DNA of 64,000 bases from Butyrivibrio sp. MB2005 (GCF_000424285.1 NZ_AUJP01000015.1:1-64000); one strand, 5' to 3'; counted from the first letter of the stretch, positions 15,336 through 25,776 are shown. Notes: generated from the letters alone by a model not told the origin. Program-made: numbers and translations.

Positions 15336-17036
15336 TTACTGCAGGAGCTGAAGCACCTGTGAAGGTCTCTCATTTGCCTGAGCAAGCATTGTGGTTCCTG
15401 CCTGTGAAAGAACCTGCTGTGTTGAATATACTGTCATTTCTTCAGCCATATCCACATCCATTATTCTGGAATATGCGGCTGTCATGTTTTCGCTAGTTAC
15501 GTCAATGTTGCTGACTGTGTGCTCAAGTCTGTTCTGATAAGCACCAAGTCTGCTTCGAATATCGGATACTTTCTGTATAGCATTTTTGATATCCTCGATA
15601 GCCTGGTCTGCACCGGTATGAGGAGCCACCTTATAGCGTTTATCAGCATAGGCTTTTATTTCATCAAGCTTCTCATTATAGGCTGCCATGGGAGCTGCCC
15701 TGAGCTCATCATAATATGCCATGGTATCTGCTATCTGGTTATCTCTTGCCTCATTAACTCCGTCTATAAGTGAAGCAACTATCGGATTCATGGGAGTATC
15801 AGTTGCTCCGGGAAGAGTCATATAAGTGGCAATCGTGTCATCTGCATCCTTATTTATCTGTCTTACCTTCTGCTCCTGTGCCATATCATAGGTATATGTC
15901 TGCTCGCGATATTCTTTTTTGGCTTCTATTATGGCTCTGGCATCTTCTATGTTAAAGAAGTAGTAATCAATATCATTCTTTTCGCCTTTACCCTCATCGA
16001 TGCGCTCTTTATCGATGTCATAGTAGGTCATGTCGATGATTTCATTTTTTTCTGTAAAGGACAGAATGTTGTTGGATACATTATTTACATAATCTACGAA
16101 ATCAAGAAGATCATTTTTATAGGTACGGCTTACATCTGTGTATTGAATTCCAAGGTTTGACAATGTGATCTTGGGCACTCTGATATCAAGGGTCTGTCCT
16201 TCGTTTGCTCCAACCTGCATGGTCATGGCGCCTTTTCCTGTAAGCTCAAAATCAATCCTCTCACCAACAAGTTTTCTGTTTACCTTAACCTCGATCTCTC
16301 GTCCATCTCTGGTTGCAACCTTGATAAGATCTCCGTCAACTGTGACATCAGCGTCAGACATGTATGTGATGGTCTCTGTTCCGCCCTGAGAGGTAATAAC
16401 TCTTGAAACGTCCACCTTAAGAGAATCTACATAATGGGGATATTTAACATTATCAATTTCTTCTACTTCGAAAAGTCTTACTTTTCCTGTTGCCTCATCA
16501 TATTCTGCATTTATGCCTTCAAAGTAGTAGTTTCCACCGTCCACAAAATCACTGTAGCTGTTTACTGTTATTGCAGGATCGGTTCTGTTATTTACAGTAG
16601 CATAGCCCTTAAGATCAAAGGAACCATCAAGGAGGCTCTGTCCGTTAAACTGCGTAGCCTCTGAAATTCTGGTGATTTCATCCTTTAACTGACCTATCTC
16701 ATCCTGTATGATTTCAAGATCGCTTTCACTGTTTGTGCCGTTTGCAGCCTGAATAGACAGCTCGTTCATTCTCTGAAGGATGTCATGAACCTCGGACAAT
16801 GTGCCGTCTGCTGTCTGTATTACAGATATACCGTCGCCGGAATTGCCGCCTGCAACAGATAAACCTTTTATCTGCGCATTCATTCTTCTGGAAATAGCTA
16901 GCCCTGAAGGGTTATCCTTGGCATTTGCGATCTTAAGACCACTTGAAAGTCTCTCAATCGATGCTGCCAGCTTGTTATCATTTGAAACAAGTGCGTTGTT
17001 TGCGATCATTGCGGAAATGTTGTAGTTAACTTGCAT
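15336..17036 (-). CDS. fliC: flagellin
   Basis: The 566-residue protein has the conserved D0/D1 N-terminus (MQVNYNISAM, LSSGLKIANAKDNPSGLAIS) and C-terminus (MDVDMAEEMTVYSTQQVLSQ, ending PSQVLQLLQ). The central ~320 residues are variable, with a beta-rich part and a Lys/Asp/Ala-rich helical part unlike common flagellins. It polymerises into the filament after export by the flagellar type III apparatus. AGGAGG precedes the ATG by about eight bases. It lies 31 bases after the FliK-like gene, so no separate promoter is evident in the gap. Confidence 0.96.
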   Translation of the reverse strand: MQVNYNISAMIANNALVSNDNKLAASIERLSSGLKIANAKDNPSGLAISRRMNAQIKGLSVAGGNSGDGISVIQTADGTLSEVHDILQRMNELSIQAANGTNSESDLEIIQDEIGQLKDEITRISEATQFNGQSLLDGSFDLKGYATVNNRTDPAITVNSYSDFVDGGNYYFEGINAEYDEATGKVRLFEVEEIDNVKYPHYVDSLKVDVSRVITSQGGTETITYMSDADVTVDGDLIKVATRDGREIEVKVNRKLVGERIDFELTGKGAMTMQVGANEGQTLDIRVPKITLSNLGIQYTDVSRTYKNDLLDFVDYVNNVSNNILSFTEKNEIIDMTYYDIDKERIDEGKGEKNDIDYYFFNIEDARAIIEAKKEYREQTYTYDMAQEQKVRQINKDADDTIATYMTLPGATDTPMNPIVASLIDGVNEARDNQIADTMAYYDELRAAPMAAYNEKLDEIKAYADKRYKVAPHTGADQAIEDIKNAIQKVSDIRSRLGAYQNRLEHTVSNIDVTSENMTAAYSRIMDVDMAEEMTVYSTQQVLSQAGTTMLAQANERPSQVLQLLQ

Positions 17037-17067
17037 GTGATGGACCTCCTACTGCATGCGTCATACA

Positions 17068-20000
17068 TTAAAGTGCATGAACAAATATCGCCGCCATCCT
17101 TAGCAACTGTCTGTTATCGGAAAGTCCATTTTCCGCACCTTGTACCACGCTACCTGCTTCGCTTCTGTGATACATAATGTTTATGTTACTTTCTGTTACA
17201 GCAAGTCCACTATCAAGTAGATCTGCTTCTTTTATAAACCTATCTCTTACCTCTTCCATATATTCACTGACATCAGGTGCCTGGGTAAGAGAAGATGCAA
17301 ATGCGCCTCTAAGCTGCCCGTTTTCTATGGTTGCTGCAAATGAGATTCTTCCATAGAAGCTGCTCTCAACACTGGCTTCCATTTTGGAGCCTTCGTTATC
17401 ACTGTCCTTTAGAGTTACGTGCATGGATACCGTTCTTCCATCCACTTCTACTGGAACTTCAAAGCTTCCTCTGTCAGCCATCTTAACAGCTACGTAAATC
17501 TGCTTTTGCATTAGCTGTATTGCTTTAACATCAATAAATGATTGGGTCTGAGTCTCTTCTATCAGCATATCGTCGAGGCTTTGTGACAATTCTTCAAGGT
17601 GTTCTTCATAGGCTTCCTTGAATTCTATGCCGCCTGCAAGCTCATCGAGAATCTCCGCTTCCTTTTCCTTAAACGAAAGATTGGAAAGCTTTTCTGCCTG
17701 ATTAAACAGCCCGTTCCTGCCTCGTCTTCCGGCCCTTAGATTAATAAGTGCTTCTAAGTTAGAAACATTTACTTCTATTTCATTTCTTATAAGCTCTTCT
17801 GCCACATCGGTGTCATCTGCCACATCTATGATGTTCCTGATCCTTCTTGTTTCCTCAGAATAATATGCTTTTTCTGCTTCTTGTGACAGAGCACTCTCCT
17901 GCATTGCAGATAATTTATCAGCCAGCTTATCAAGTAGAGTATCTTCTTTTGGCTTAAGCCTGTTCAGTTTCTCGGGATCGAGATTCTGATATACAATATC
18001 GGCCTTTTCGCTGTAATACTTAAATGCTGCTTCTATCTGGTTGTCTATTGATTTTGTAATCCTCTCTCCTGCATCTGCGCCTGCAAAGCTTTCATCAACC
18101 TTATAATCAAGACCTCTTTTTTCTGTCTTTAAGGTTCTTGTGGCACTAAGGAGATTTTCAAGAGTCATGGGCGCTCTTGTTTCAAGAACGGCACCAATTG
18201 CTGCATTGTCTGTCTTTTTAAGTGTATGGAAAAGTCTGTAAATACCAATGTAGCTTTCTCTCTCTTCAGGTGATATTTCGGCATTTTTCTCGAGTTTATA
18301 AAGGAATTTTGCATACTTTTCTTCTCTCCCTGATCTGTCTTTGTCCCCATCAGATAAGTTATTTGATAACTCATCTAACGTCATGTTTAAAGGATTTTTG
18401 CCTTCTCTTATAAGGTTCAAAACTGCCTGGGGCTTAAGCTTATCTATTGTATTCATAAGCTTTTCATCCACAGCTCTTACCTTCTCGATATTCTCAGGTG
18501 ATATCTCCATGCGGTTGTATCCAAGAATTCTTACAACGCGCCTGTTTTCATCATTAATGTCTTCCTTAAGATCTCTTAGAATATCATCAACATTCCTGAA
18601 GGCTTTCTTAATGTTATCTCCAAGATCTGATCTAACCTGTGTTCCTACTGCTTCATAAGTTGCGCCGGCCTTTTCATATCTGAGCTTTAGCTTGTAACCT
18701 GACTCGATAATACTGTCAAGGCTGTCATTTTTTTCGGGATCTATTCTTCCAACAAGGGCTACAGGATAGGATCTGAATTCACTTATCTTTTCCTGCGTGC
18801 TATCAAAAAGTCTAAGCTTCTCTGCGCATTCTTTTCCTGTGATATCAGGAGTGCTGCCAAAAAGACTTTTACCTATTTCTTCTATTTCATTATTGAGGTT
18901 TGTTATGAGCTCCTCCATGGGAGCTGTATCTATAGAAAAACCTTTATCGATGAGACGAAGATTTGCTGTAACTGACATTGAAAGCCTTACTTCCTCAAGC
19001 TGCTTTCTTGCTGTAAGAAAATTAACATCATGATTTTTTTCAGGCCCACTAACCTCAGTTTGCTGCCCCTTTTCTTCATGGACATCAAAGAGGGTCTTGA
19101 GATTTATCTTTTCGCCTCTCTTTACTGCTTCTTCTAAATCGGCGTCTGTAATTAGCCTTGTCTTTTTATTTATTGCTACTGCTTTTTCGAAATGATTTTC
19201 CTCGCCTGAAACAGCACCTGCTGCCGCTGTATTCTTGTTGGCTATGGACTTGACAGCACTGTCAACTATAGCTTCTTCGCTCATAGGAAGCTTTATGCCT
19301 TTTAACTCATCTGCTTTTTTAAGATTATCTGTTGTAAGCGGTATGGACTGCTCAACCATCCACTTTGCAAGGTTTTCATTTTCTTTTGTGGGCTCAAGTC
19401 CGGCCTCATCGATAATTCTAAGGGCCTGATCTCTTAATGAATCCCATTCAATTTTGTCTGCCTTCTGGGCATAATATCCGCCTGTTTCAAGAGCGATAAA
19501 GCCGCGGCTCTTTGCACTTTGGCCGTTTGTGGCATGCTCAGCCATGTAAATGTTATCCATGGTCGCATCAAGATTATTTGTAACCATGAATTTTACAGAG
19601 CCCTCTGACAAGCTGTCTATTTCAGACATTTGCCTTACAGTCTCTGCCACTTCCTTAACATTTTCTTTTGTAAGCGGGATATCATTTTCATGAAAAGATG
19701 ATGCTATCTGATTGGCAAGACCCTCACTTCCTGTTATCTTTTTTAGCTCACTTTCTGAAAGATCATCTGTATAGCCGATAATCTCTTCACCTGACTGGGC
19801 AAGAACCGCCTTTATCTTATCAATAATAGTTACGGTTTCATCGGAAGAAGTCCTTGAAAGATCAAAGCCCTCCTCTGCTGCCTTGGCATAGTCCTCAGGA
19901 GATAAGGTGTTTGCTATTACTGACATATAATTGTGGCGAACGGACATTTCTGTGTTTTGCGCCTGTGCCATAATATCATTTTTGGTCTTTGCGCCTTCGC

Positions 20001-20163
20001 CATAAGCGTTATTACTAAACAGACTACTGCCAAGATCAACCACGGCGGCACTCTGTGTTTTATTTACCTTCTGATTGTTAAACTGAAAGCCTGCTTCCAT
20101 GCTGACTGTAGCTTTTTCAAAATCGGATTCCGTTCCGGACAATGCATTTATACTTATGTTCAT
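17068..20163 (-). CDS. large FliK-like flagellar protein (DUF6240-type)
   Basis: About 1031 residues from the ATG at 20161-20163, which has GGAGG five bases upstream (the frame runs open further). No signal peptide or membrane segment is seen. Short repeats of the type IPLTKENVKEV, IPLTTDNLKKADEL and APMTLENLLSA recur, separated by helical stretches. The last ~120 residues (VPVEVDGRTVSMHVTLKD, GRISFAATIENGQLRGAF) resemble the C-terminal hook-length-control domain of FliK. I recall such proteins as DUF6240 in Lachnospiraceae flagellar loci. A role as hook ruler or secretion switch is inference. Its neighbours fliC and fliS support a flagellar role. Confidence 0.65.
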   Translation of the reverse strand: MNISINALSGTESDFEKATVSMEAGFQFNNQKVNKTQSAAVVDLGSSLFSNNAYGEGAKTKNDIMAQAQNTEMSVRHNYMSVIANTLSPEDYAKAAEEGFDLSRTSSDETVTIIDKIKAVLAQSGEEIIGYTDDLSESELKKITGSEGLANQIASSFHENDIPLTKENVKEVAETVRQMSEIDSLSEGSVKFMVTNNLDATMDNIYMAEHATNGQSAKSRGFIALETGGYYAQKADKIEWDSLRDQALRIIDEAGLEPTKENENLAKWMVEQSIPLTTDNLKKADELKGIKLPMSEEAIVDSAVKSIANKNTAAAGAVSGEENHFEKAVAINKKTRLITDADLEEAVKRGEKINLKTLFDVHEEKGQQTEVSGPEKNHDVNFLTARKQLEEVRLSMSVTANLRLIDKGFSIDTAPMEELITNLNNEIEEIGKSLFGSTPDITGKECAEKLRLFDSTQEKISEFRSYPVALVGRIDPEKNDSLDSIIESGYKLKLRYEKAGATYEAVGTQVRSDLGDNIKKAFRNVDDILRDLKEDINDENRRVVRILGYNRMEISPENIEKVRAVDEKLMNTIDKLKPQAVLNLIREGKNPLNMTLDELSNNLSDGDKDRSGREEKYAKFLYKLEKNAEISPEERESYIGIYRLFHTLKKTDNAAIGAVLETRAPMTLENLLSATRTLKTEKRGLDYKVDESFAGADAGERITKSIDNQIEAAFKYYSEKADIVYQNLDPEKLNRLKPKEDTLLDKLADKLSAMQESALSQEAEKAYYSEETRRIRNIIDVADDTDVAEELIRNEIEVNVSNLEALINLRAGRRGRNGLFNQAEKLSNLSFKEKEAEILDELAGGIEFKEAYEEHLEELSQSLDDMLIEETQTQSFIDVKAIQLMQKQIYVAVKMADRGSFEVPVEVDGRTVSMHVTLKDSDNEGSKMEASVESSFYGRISFAATIENGQLRGAFASSLTQAPDVSEYMEEVRDRFIKEADLLDSGLAVTESNINIMYHRSEAGSVVQGAENGLSDNRQLLRMAAIFVHAL

Positions 20164-20195
20164 ATATCCTCCGAATGCAGGTCCATAAAAAAGTA

Positions 20196-20226
20196 AAAAG
20201 GTGACGGACATAATCCATCACCTTTT
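20196..20226 (-). terminator. hairpin between glgB and the FliK-like gene
   Basis: A stem of about 13 bp (9 bp AAAAGGTGA/TCACCTTTT plus four inner pairs, one wobble; loop TTATG), followed on the minus strand by TAC and six T. It fits an intrinsic terminator for glgB. It lies only ~33 bases before the downstream start codon, so the flagellar genes must be transcribed through it or from a promoter that overlaps it. Confidence 0.75.
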
Positions 20227-20263
20227 ATTTCGGAATAATTATTTAATTTCTAAAGAACCGTTA

Positions 20264-22312
20264 TTACTTCTTTTTGGTAATAGTCTTTGCTGCCGGCTTT
20301 TTAGCTGCTGTTTTCTTAGCAGGAGCCTTCTTTACAGGCTTTTCTTCCTTTTTCTCTTCAACCTTAGCTTCCTTTTTTACTTCTTTTTTGGGTTCAGGCT
20401 TAGCATCAGGATTCTGGAAAACGAAAAGCTCTGCGCCATAAGGCGGAAGTGTCATTGTAATACTGTAATCCTTGTAATCGCAAAGACCGGGCTCTGCCTT
20501 GATCTTATCAGGAATACCGCTTCCACAACCTGCATATTTCTTATCAGCGCTGTCCAAAATGTGCTTGTATATGCCTTCGAAGGGAACGCCTACCTTGTAA
20601 TTCTGAATCTCCATGGGAGTAAAGTTGATTACAAACAAAACGTTATCCCTGCCGTTGCTGGCTCTTCTGTAAAAGCTGAATACGCTGTGATCTGAATCGT
20701 CAGCATTTATCCATTCAAATCCGCCCCAGTCATTATCAACCTCATAAAGAGCAGGATATTTTCTGTAAATCTCAAGAAGGTCTCTTACAAAATCCTTCAT
20801 TCCACGGTTTAAGTCCTCTGCAAGAAGGAACCAGTCAAGCTCTCTCTTCTCGCTCCACTCGCGTTCCTGACCAAAGTCCTGTCCCATGAAAAGGAGCTTC
20901 TTGCCGCTATGACCAAACATATATGCATATCCGGCACGGAGGTTAGCGTATTTATCAACCTTATATCCGGGCATCTTCTCAAGCATTGAGCACTTAAGAT
21001 GTACAACCTCATCATGTGAAAGAGGCAGGATATAATTCTCAGCATTATTGTAGCTCATGGCAAAGGTCATCATGTGATGAGCGCCTTTTCTGAAATAGGG
21101 ATCAAGCTTCATGTATTCACAGAAATCATGCATCCATCCCATGTTCCACTTAAAGGTGAAGTTAAGACCATCCTCCTCAACAGGAGCTGTGATCTTAGGC
21201 CATGCTGTGGACTCCTCAGCGATCATCATAACCTGAGGATAGGTTCCTCTGATTACGCTGTTAAGATGCTTGAAAAACTCGATAGCTTCGTAATTCTTAT
21301 TGCCGCCGTCCTTGTTGGGAACCCACTGTCCATCTCTCTTACCATAATCAAGATAAAGCATGGAAGCAACGGCATCTACTCTAAGGCCGTCAATGTGGAA
21401 CTCCTTAATCCAGAAAAGTGCATTGGCAATAAGGAAATTCTTAACCTCATGTTTGCCAAGGTTGAATATCTTGGTACCCCAGTCGGGATGCTCACCTTTT
21501 CTCGGATCCGGATCTTCATAGATGCAGGTTCCGTCAAAGCAGCCAAGACCGAACTCATCGGGGCAGAAGTGTGCCGGTACCCAGTCAAGGATTACGCCGA
21601 TGTTGTTTTTGTGAAGCAGATTAACAAGATACATGAAATCCGTAGGCTCACCGTAGCGTGCTGTAGGTGCATAGTACCCCGTTACCTGATATCCCCATGA
21701 TCCGTCAAAAGGATGCTCGGCGATTCCGATAAGCTCAATATGTGTATATTTCATCTCCTTGAGATATTCGACGATTCTGTCGGCGAACTGCCTATAGTTA
21801 TAGAAGCCGTCTTCTGTACCGTCAGGATGCTTCATCCATGAACCGATGTGACATTCATAGATTGCAACAGGTTCTCTATTAATATCCTTGCCCTTAATGG
21901 AGTCAAACCATTTCTCATCACTCCATTTAAACTTGGAAAGATCTGTTGTTCTTGAAGCATTGCCCGGGCGAAGCTCGGCATAGTTTGCATATGGATCAGC
22001 TTTGTACAGCTTCCTTCCATCCGGTGTGTAAATGAGATATTTGTAAAGCTCACCTGTTCCTACACCCGGAATAAATAACTGATAAATGCCCATATTTCCA
22101 ATGCGCTGCATAGGATACATATCCTCATCCCATCCATTGAATGATCCGATAACATGGACAGCTGCTGCATTGGGAGCCCAAACAGCAAAGAACATTCCTT
22201 TGACCCCGTTCTCTTCAGAAACATGTGCACCAAGCTTTTTATAAATATCGTAATGTGTTCCCTGACCGAAAAGATATTCATCTGCTTCGGAGATAAAAAC
22301 TGTCTGACCCAT
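20264..22312 (-). CDS. glgB: 1,4-alpha-glucan branching enzyme with lysine-rich tail
   Basis: The 682-residue GH13 enzyme introduces alpha-1,6 branches into glycogen. It has an N-terminal CBM48 domain (AVWAPNAAAVHVIGSFNGWD), the barrel with the nucleophile Asp in DGLRVDAVASM (~312), the acid Glu in MIAEEST (~364) and PLSHDEVVH, and a C-terminal beta domain ending GAELFVFQNPDA. An unusual 45-residue tail follows, with 19 lysines in Pro/Ala/Glu-rich repeats (KKAPAKKTAAKKPAAK). No other glycogen gene is nearby. The ATG has GGGG upstream, and an extended -10 promoter lies at 22348. Confidence 0.95.
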   Translation of the reverse strand: MGQTVFISEADEYLFGQGTHYDIYKKLGAHVSEENGVKGMFFAVWAPNAAAVHVIGSFNGWDEDMYPMQRIGNMGIYQLFIPGVGTGELYKYLIYTPDGRKLYKADPYANYAELRPGNASRTTDLSKFKWSDEKWFDSIKGKDINREPVAIYECHIGSWMKHPDGTEDGFYNYRQFADRIVEYLKEMKYTHIELIGIAEHPFDGSWGYQVTGYYAPTARYGEPTDFMYLVNLLHKNNIGVILDWVPAHFCPDEFGLGCFDGTCIYEDPDPRKGEHPDWGTKIFNLGKHEVKNFLIANALFWIKEFHIDGLRVDAVASMLYLDYGKRDGQWVPNKDGGNKNYEAIEFFKHLNSVIRGTYPQVMMIAEESTAWPKITAPVEEDGLNFTFKWNMGWMHDFCEYMKLDPYFRKGAHHMMTFAMSYNNAENYILPLSHDEVVHLKCSMLEKMPGYKVDKYANLRAGYAYMFGHSGKKLLFMGQDFGQEREWSEKRELDWFLLAEDLNRGMKDFVRDLLEIYRKYPALYEVDNDWGGFEWINADDSDHSVFSFYRRASNGRDNVLFVINFTPMEIQNYKVGVPFEGIYKHILDSADKKYAGCGSGIPDKIKAEPGLCDYKDYSITMTLPPYGAELFVFQNPDAKPEPKKEVKKEAKVEEKKEEKPVKKAPAKKTAAKKPAAKTITKKK

Positions 22313-22347
22313 ATATAATTTCCCCTTGATAAGTTTATTTGTTTTAC

Positions 22348-22356
22348 ATTATAGCA
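22348..22356 (-). promoter_or_regulatory. extended -10 promoter of glgB
   Basis: The minus strand reads TGCTATAAT: a perfect TATAAT (22348-22353) preceded by TGn, which can substitute for the weak -35. The predicted start is ~30 bases before the glgB ATG. It lies just downstream of the hairpin at 22363-22391. Confidence 0.6.
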
Positions 22357-22362
22357 CAAATT

Positions 22363-22391
22363 AAGGGCAGACCACATTAATGGCTGCCCTT
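22363..22391 (-). terminator. likely terminator of the 1097-residue protein gene
   Basis: An 8-bp stem (AAGGGCAG at 22363-22370 with CTGCCCTT at 22384-22391) lies 8 bases after the stop codon of the upstream minus-strand gene. The minus-strand tail is AATTTG, so the T-tract is poor and termination may be partial, allowing some read-through into glgB. Confidence 0.55.
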
Positions 22392-22398
22392 TTTGAAT

Positions 22399-25300
22399 TT
22401 AATGAAGAAAATCTTTTTCTCTAAGTATGATCATGTCGTCTTCATCAAAACGTTTTCTGAAAATTACATCCACCACATGACCAACAGAAGCCTTGTCAGC
22501 GTAGTAGATCGCATCATCAACCATTTCCTTTACTTCTGTAACGGTTACTTCATGATCTACAGTCTGTCTCTCACTAATCTTCTGGTGAAGAGCAAGGATT
22601 CCAAGATTATCTATTACGTGCTCTTTTTCAAGTGCATACTGCTTTGCATAAGCAACAAGAGAATCATCATCAAGAGCTTCTATGTCAACGCGAACATTAA
22701 AGCACTTCTTAAGATCCGGATATTTATCGAGAAGTCTGTCAATATCATCCTTAGTATCTTCAATGATTACAATATATCCCTTGTTTTCAATCTGCAGCTG
22801 CTTAAGGATTGTAGCAACTGTATCCTCTTTAAGATCTGCTGCCCTTCTGATAATAAGAGCACCGTTTACTATCTTATCAAAAATAGTACTTACGGATTTC
22901 TTATTGAGGGTTATTGCACTGATCATTGCAACCTTACCGGAGAAGTTGGAATCCGTTGCCTGCACTGCCTTAATAAGACCCTTTGCAAGATTAACGGTTC
23001 CTGCCCCTTCTTCGCCTGTAACTATGGCGTTGTTGGTATATGCTGCCATGCTGAGGTTATCGATGGCTTCAATGATCTGCTTGCGGGACTTACGATGCTG
23101 AATGTAAGGACCAAAGAGCTCTTTCTCTTCGGGAGTCATGACTCTGACTCTTGTTTCGAGAGCCTTATCCTCCTTCTCATCAGTATCTTCCTCTTCTTCC
23201 TTCACCTTGTTGTCAGGTTTAGAAGTTTTCTCTTCGGTTTCTTTGGGAAGTTCCTCTTCCTGGGGCTCTTCCTCTGAACCAGTATCTTCTTCCAAGGAAT
23301 CTTCTGACGCCTCAGTCTCTTCTGAATCTTCAATTGTGTCCGAAGTTACCTGTTCCTCTGTGGTCTCAGGTTCTTCTGTAATTTCAGTTTCTTCTGAAAT
23401 CTCAGGTTCAGATGTAGCTGTGTCTGCTTCTTCTGATTCAAGCTCGTTTATTACCTTTTCAACCTCAGCACTTTCAATCTCAGTTGTTTCGCCAAGATCT
23501 ACTTCTGCTGCATCTACTTCCTCTTCGGGAGTATAAACAAGCTCGTGAAGGCCATTATCTGAAATTGGTTCTTCAAGAATATCCTCCTCCGGATACTCAT
23601 CCTCAGAAATATCTTCATCATCAGGATAATCTTCCATCAGCTCTTCTTCGCTGTAGTATTCGCCATCCTCTTCAGGAAGCTCTTCTGTTTCCTGAGGTAC
23701 TTCCTCCTGCTCGGAAATAGTGCTGGCAAATTCAAGGTCTTCGCCTGTTATCTGTACCATGGACTGAGTATTCTGCAGATCTTCCATGGGAACTATATCC
23801 TGACTTACAGCAGGAATCTCATGCTCAGGCATAAGAACCTCTTTTATCTTAGGCTCTTCAATTTCCTCAAGCTCTTCCTCAAGAAGAGGCTTTGCTGCTG
23901 TCTCATCAAAATCCTTAAACAACTCACCGGTCTCAGATGCCACAAGCTTTTTCACATTATCAAGCTGCTTTTGCTGCTGATCCTTCTTGTAGCTCTCCCA
24001 GTCGGTCATGAAATCGCCGATGCTGATCTGACCTGTTATCTGCTGCTCAACCTGCTTCTGCTCATCAATGGCCATACTGATCTGACCATCATATTCCTGA
24101 GAAAGCATCTTATCGAAATGATTGTTTATCTGATAACGTACGTTGGGCTTTATTACTGCGCCTGGAACTTCATCCTGAAGCGGTTCATCTGTGAAAACAG
24201 CGCCCTTGTATAAAGCATGCTCGTTCAAAGTAGCTGCCGCAATGTTTGCAGCAATTTCCTTATCCTTAAGCTCTTCTGCAAGAGAAGGCTTCTTTATGGG
24301 CTCTCCTGAAGTCTGGGCTGTTGGCTCAGCATAAGGTGTTTCTTCCTCTGCAGGCTCTATAGCTTCATCCTGCATTTCCATGGATTCTTCTGAATCCACA
24401 GACTCTTCTACAGGTAATTCCTCATTTACAGCCTCCGGATTAATATCGCTGGTCTTATCCTCGTAAAATACCTCAGACATTGAAGGCGTAGCCTGGATGT
24501 CTATAGTATCAGTCGTATCATACATCTCGCCGGAGTCTTCTGCATCCTGGGCTTCGTGATCTACCTTGGGACCATTTGCATCAGCAAAAAGCGCTGCTTC
24601 AGGACTTGCGATAAGTACCTCTTTAAGGTTCTCTGCAATCTCCTTTTGAAGGTCAACTGTGTTGTAGTCACCTACATTAACGGTAGGAACCTCATATTCA
24701 GCTCTCTCTTCCTGTGTGTTATCAATCTGCTGCTGAACTTCCTCAGCGCCCCAAAGCTGGGTCTCCTGATTGTAAACACTTTCAGCCCCTGAATCTACAG
24801 CCTGCTCTGTATAGGGAACTGCCTCTCCGATTATCTGGGTAGGACTGTCATTAATATCGCTCTCGGCAGTATACTCCTGCTCATATTGATAACCATCACC
24901 CACAGCTTCGTTTACTTCATCAGCTCTAATCTCAGTGGTGTTCGCTTTTGCAAGGTCGCCTGCTTCAAAATCTTCCGGAACCTGTGGAAGCTCTTTGGTA
25001 GGCGTCTTGGTGCCTTCCTGAACGTCACGGCCCATCTCGGCTGAGCGCATCTCGGGAGCACTTATGGTGCCGCCTGTTGCTGACTTATACTGTGCGTAAA
25101 CAGCCTTCTGCTGAGGTGAAAGTGGCTCATGGAGAGCCTTAAGCTCAAGGGCCTTGATTACATATCTTCCTTCCCTCATGTAAACAAAAAGCTCGTCGCA
25201 CTCTTCTATACATTCAGTAGTAAGACCTACTCTGTGGTAAAGGTATGCCAGCTCGTAAGCCCACTTTTCGTTATAATCGTGCTTTTTATACTCCTCAAGA

Positions 25301-25692
25301 ACTGCAATTCGCTCTTCAAGACTAACTTCCTGTGCCTCGTAAAGCTTGTACTGTAATATGTATCTGGCAGTGTTCCTGGGAGCAAGTCTTACGAATTCTT
25401 TATAATATTCTACAGCCTGAACAAATTCGCCCATGGCAATAGCAAGCTCACACAAAGAATAAACAATCTCTCTTCGTGTAGGACTTCTGTCATAAGCAAG
25501 AAGCAGAATATCTCTACTCTCTTCAAGGCGTCTGTTTACTTTGTACAGATCACTAATGGCACAAAGCATACCGACACTCTTAACCCTCTTCCAGTCAATT
25601 GTGTCGGCTATCTTAACGGCATCAGCATAACGCTGTGCTTTTATTAGCGATTTAATCTCCTCAGCTCTGATTTTGTATTCTGTTTTATCCAA
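22399..25692 (-). CDS. TPR protein with acidic central region and degenerate CbxX/SpoVK-like AAA domain
   Basis: 1097 residues in three parts. Residues ~1-200 are tetratricopeptide-like helices. About 210-850 is a very acidic, Glu/Ser/Thr-rich low-complexity region. The C-terminal ~230 residues align by eye with the CbxX/SpoVK/EccA AAA fold, but key positions are lost: the Walker A position reads GEEGAGTVN (no Lys), the Walker B position reads [10 protein letters not shown] (Arg-Arg for Asp-Glu), and the arginine-finger stretch reads KKCF. It is probably a non-hydrolysing scaffold. The start is TTG with GAGGG upstream. A strong promoter at 25735-25763 drives it alone. The biological role is unknown. 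Confidence 0.7.
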   Translation of the reverse strand: MDKTEYKIRAEEIKSLIKAQRYADAVKIADTIDWKRVKSVGMLCAISDLYKVNRRLEESRDILLLAYDRSPTRREIVYSLCELAIAMGEFVQAVEYYKEFVRLAPRNTARYILQYKLYEAQEVSLEERIAVLEEYKKHDYNEKWAYELAYLYHRVGLTTECIEECDELFVYMREGRYVIKALELKALHEPLSPQQKAVYAQYKSATGGTISAPEMRSAEMGRDVQEGTKTPTKELPQVPEDFEAGDLAKANTTEIRADEVNEAVGDGYQYEQEYTAESDINDSPTQIIGEAVPYTEQAVDSGAESVYNQETQLWGAEEVQQQIDNTQEERAEYEVPTVNVGDYNTVDLQKEIAENLKEVLIASPEAALFADANGPKVDHEAQDAEDSGEMYDTTDTIDIQATPSMSEVFYEDKTSDINPEAVNEELPVEESVDSEESMEMQDEAIEPAEEETPYAEPTAQTSGEPIKKPSLAEELKDKEIAANIAAATLNEHALYKGAVFTDEPLQDEVPGAVIKPNVRYQINNHFDKMLSQEYDGQISMAIDEQKQVEQQITGQISIGDFMTDWESYKKDQQQKQLDNVKKLVASETGELFKDFDETAAKPLLEEELEEIEEPKIKEVLMPEHEIPAVSQDIVPMEDLQNTQSMVQITGEDLEFASTISEQEEVPQETEELPEEDGEYYSEEELMEDYPDDEDISEDEYPEEDILEEPISDNGLHELVYTPEEEVDAAEVDLGETTEIESAEVEKVINELESEEADTATSEPEISEETEITEEPETTEEQVTSDTIEDSEETEASEDSLEEDTGSEEEPQEEELPKETEEKTSKPDNKVKEEEEDTDEKEDKALETRVRVMTPEEKELFGPYIQHRKSRKQIIEAIDNLSMAAYTNNAIVTGEEGAGTVNLAKGLIKAVQATDSNFSGKVAMISAITLNKKSVSTIFDKIVNGALIIRRAADLKEDTVATILKQLQIENKGYIVIIEDTKDDIDRLLDKYPDLKKCFNVRVDIEALDDDSLVAYAKQYALEKEHVIDNLGILALHQKISERQTVDHEVTVTEVKEMVDDAIYYADKASVGHVVDVIFRKRFDEDDMIILREKDFLH

Positions 25693-25734
25693 AATATTGC
25701 CCTCTAAAACTTTTTCATACTATATCTAGTGTAA

Positions 25735-25763
25735 ATTTTAGCATAGCATACTTTTGATGTCAA
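25735..25763 (-). promoter_or_regulatory. promoter of the TPR/AAA-like protein gene
   Basis: The minus strand has TTGACA (25758-25763), 17 bases, TAAAAT (25735-25740): a perfect -35 and a 5/6 -10 at optimal spacing. It is placed right after the tatD terminator and gives a short leader before the TTG start. Confidence 0.82.
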
Positions 25764-25776
25764 AAAAGTATAACGA

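Noticed and set aside
23138..23536. Plus-strand Ser-rich frame opposite the TPR/AAA-like gene
   Set aside because: It is the antisense shadow of the Glu/Ser/Thr-rich region, with low complexity and no ribosome site.
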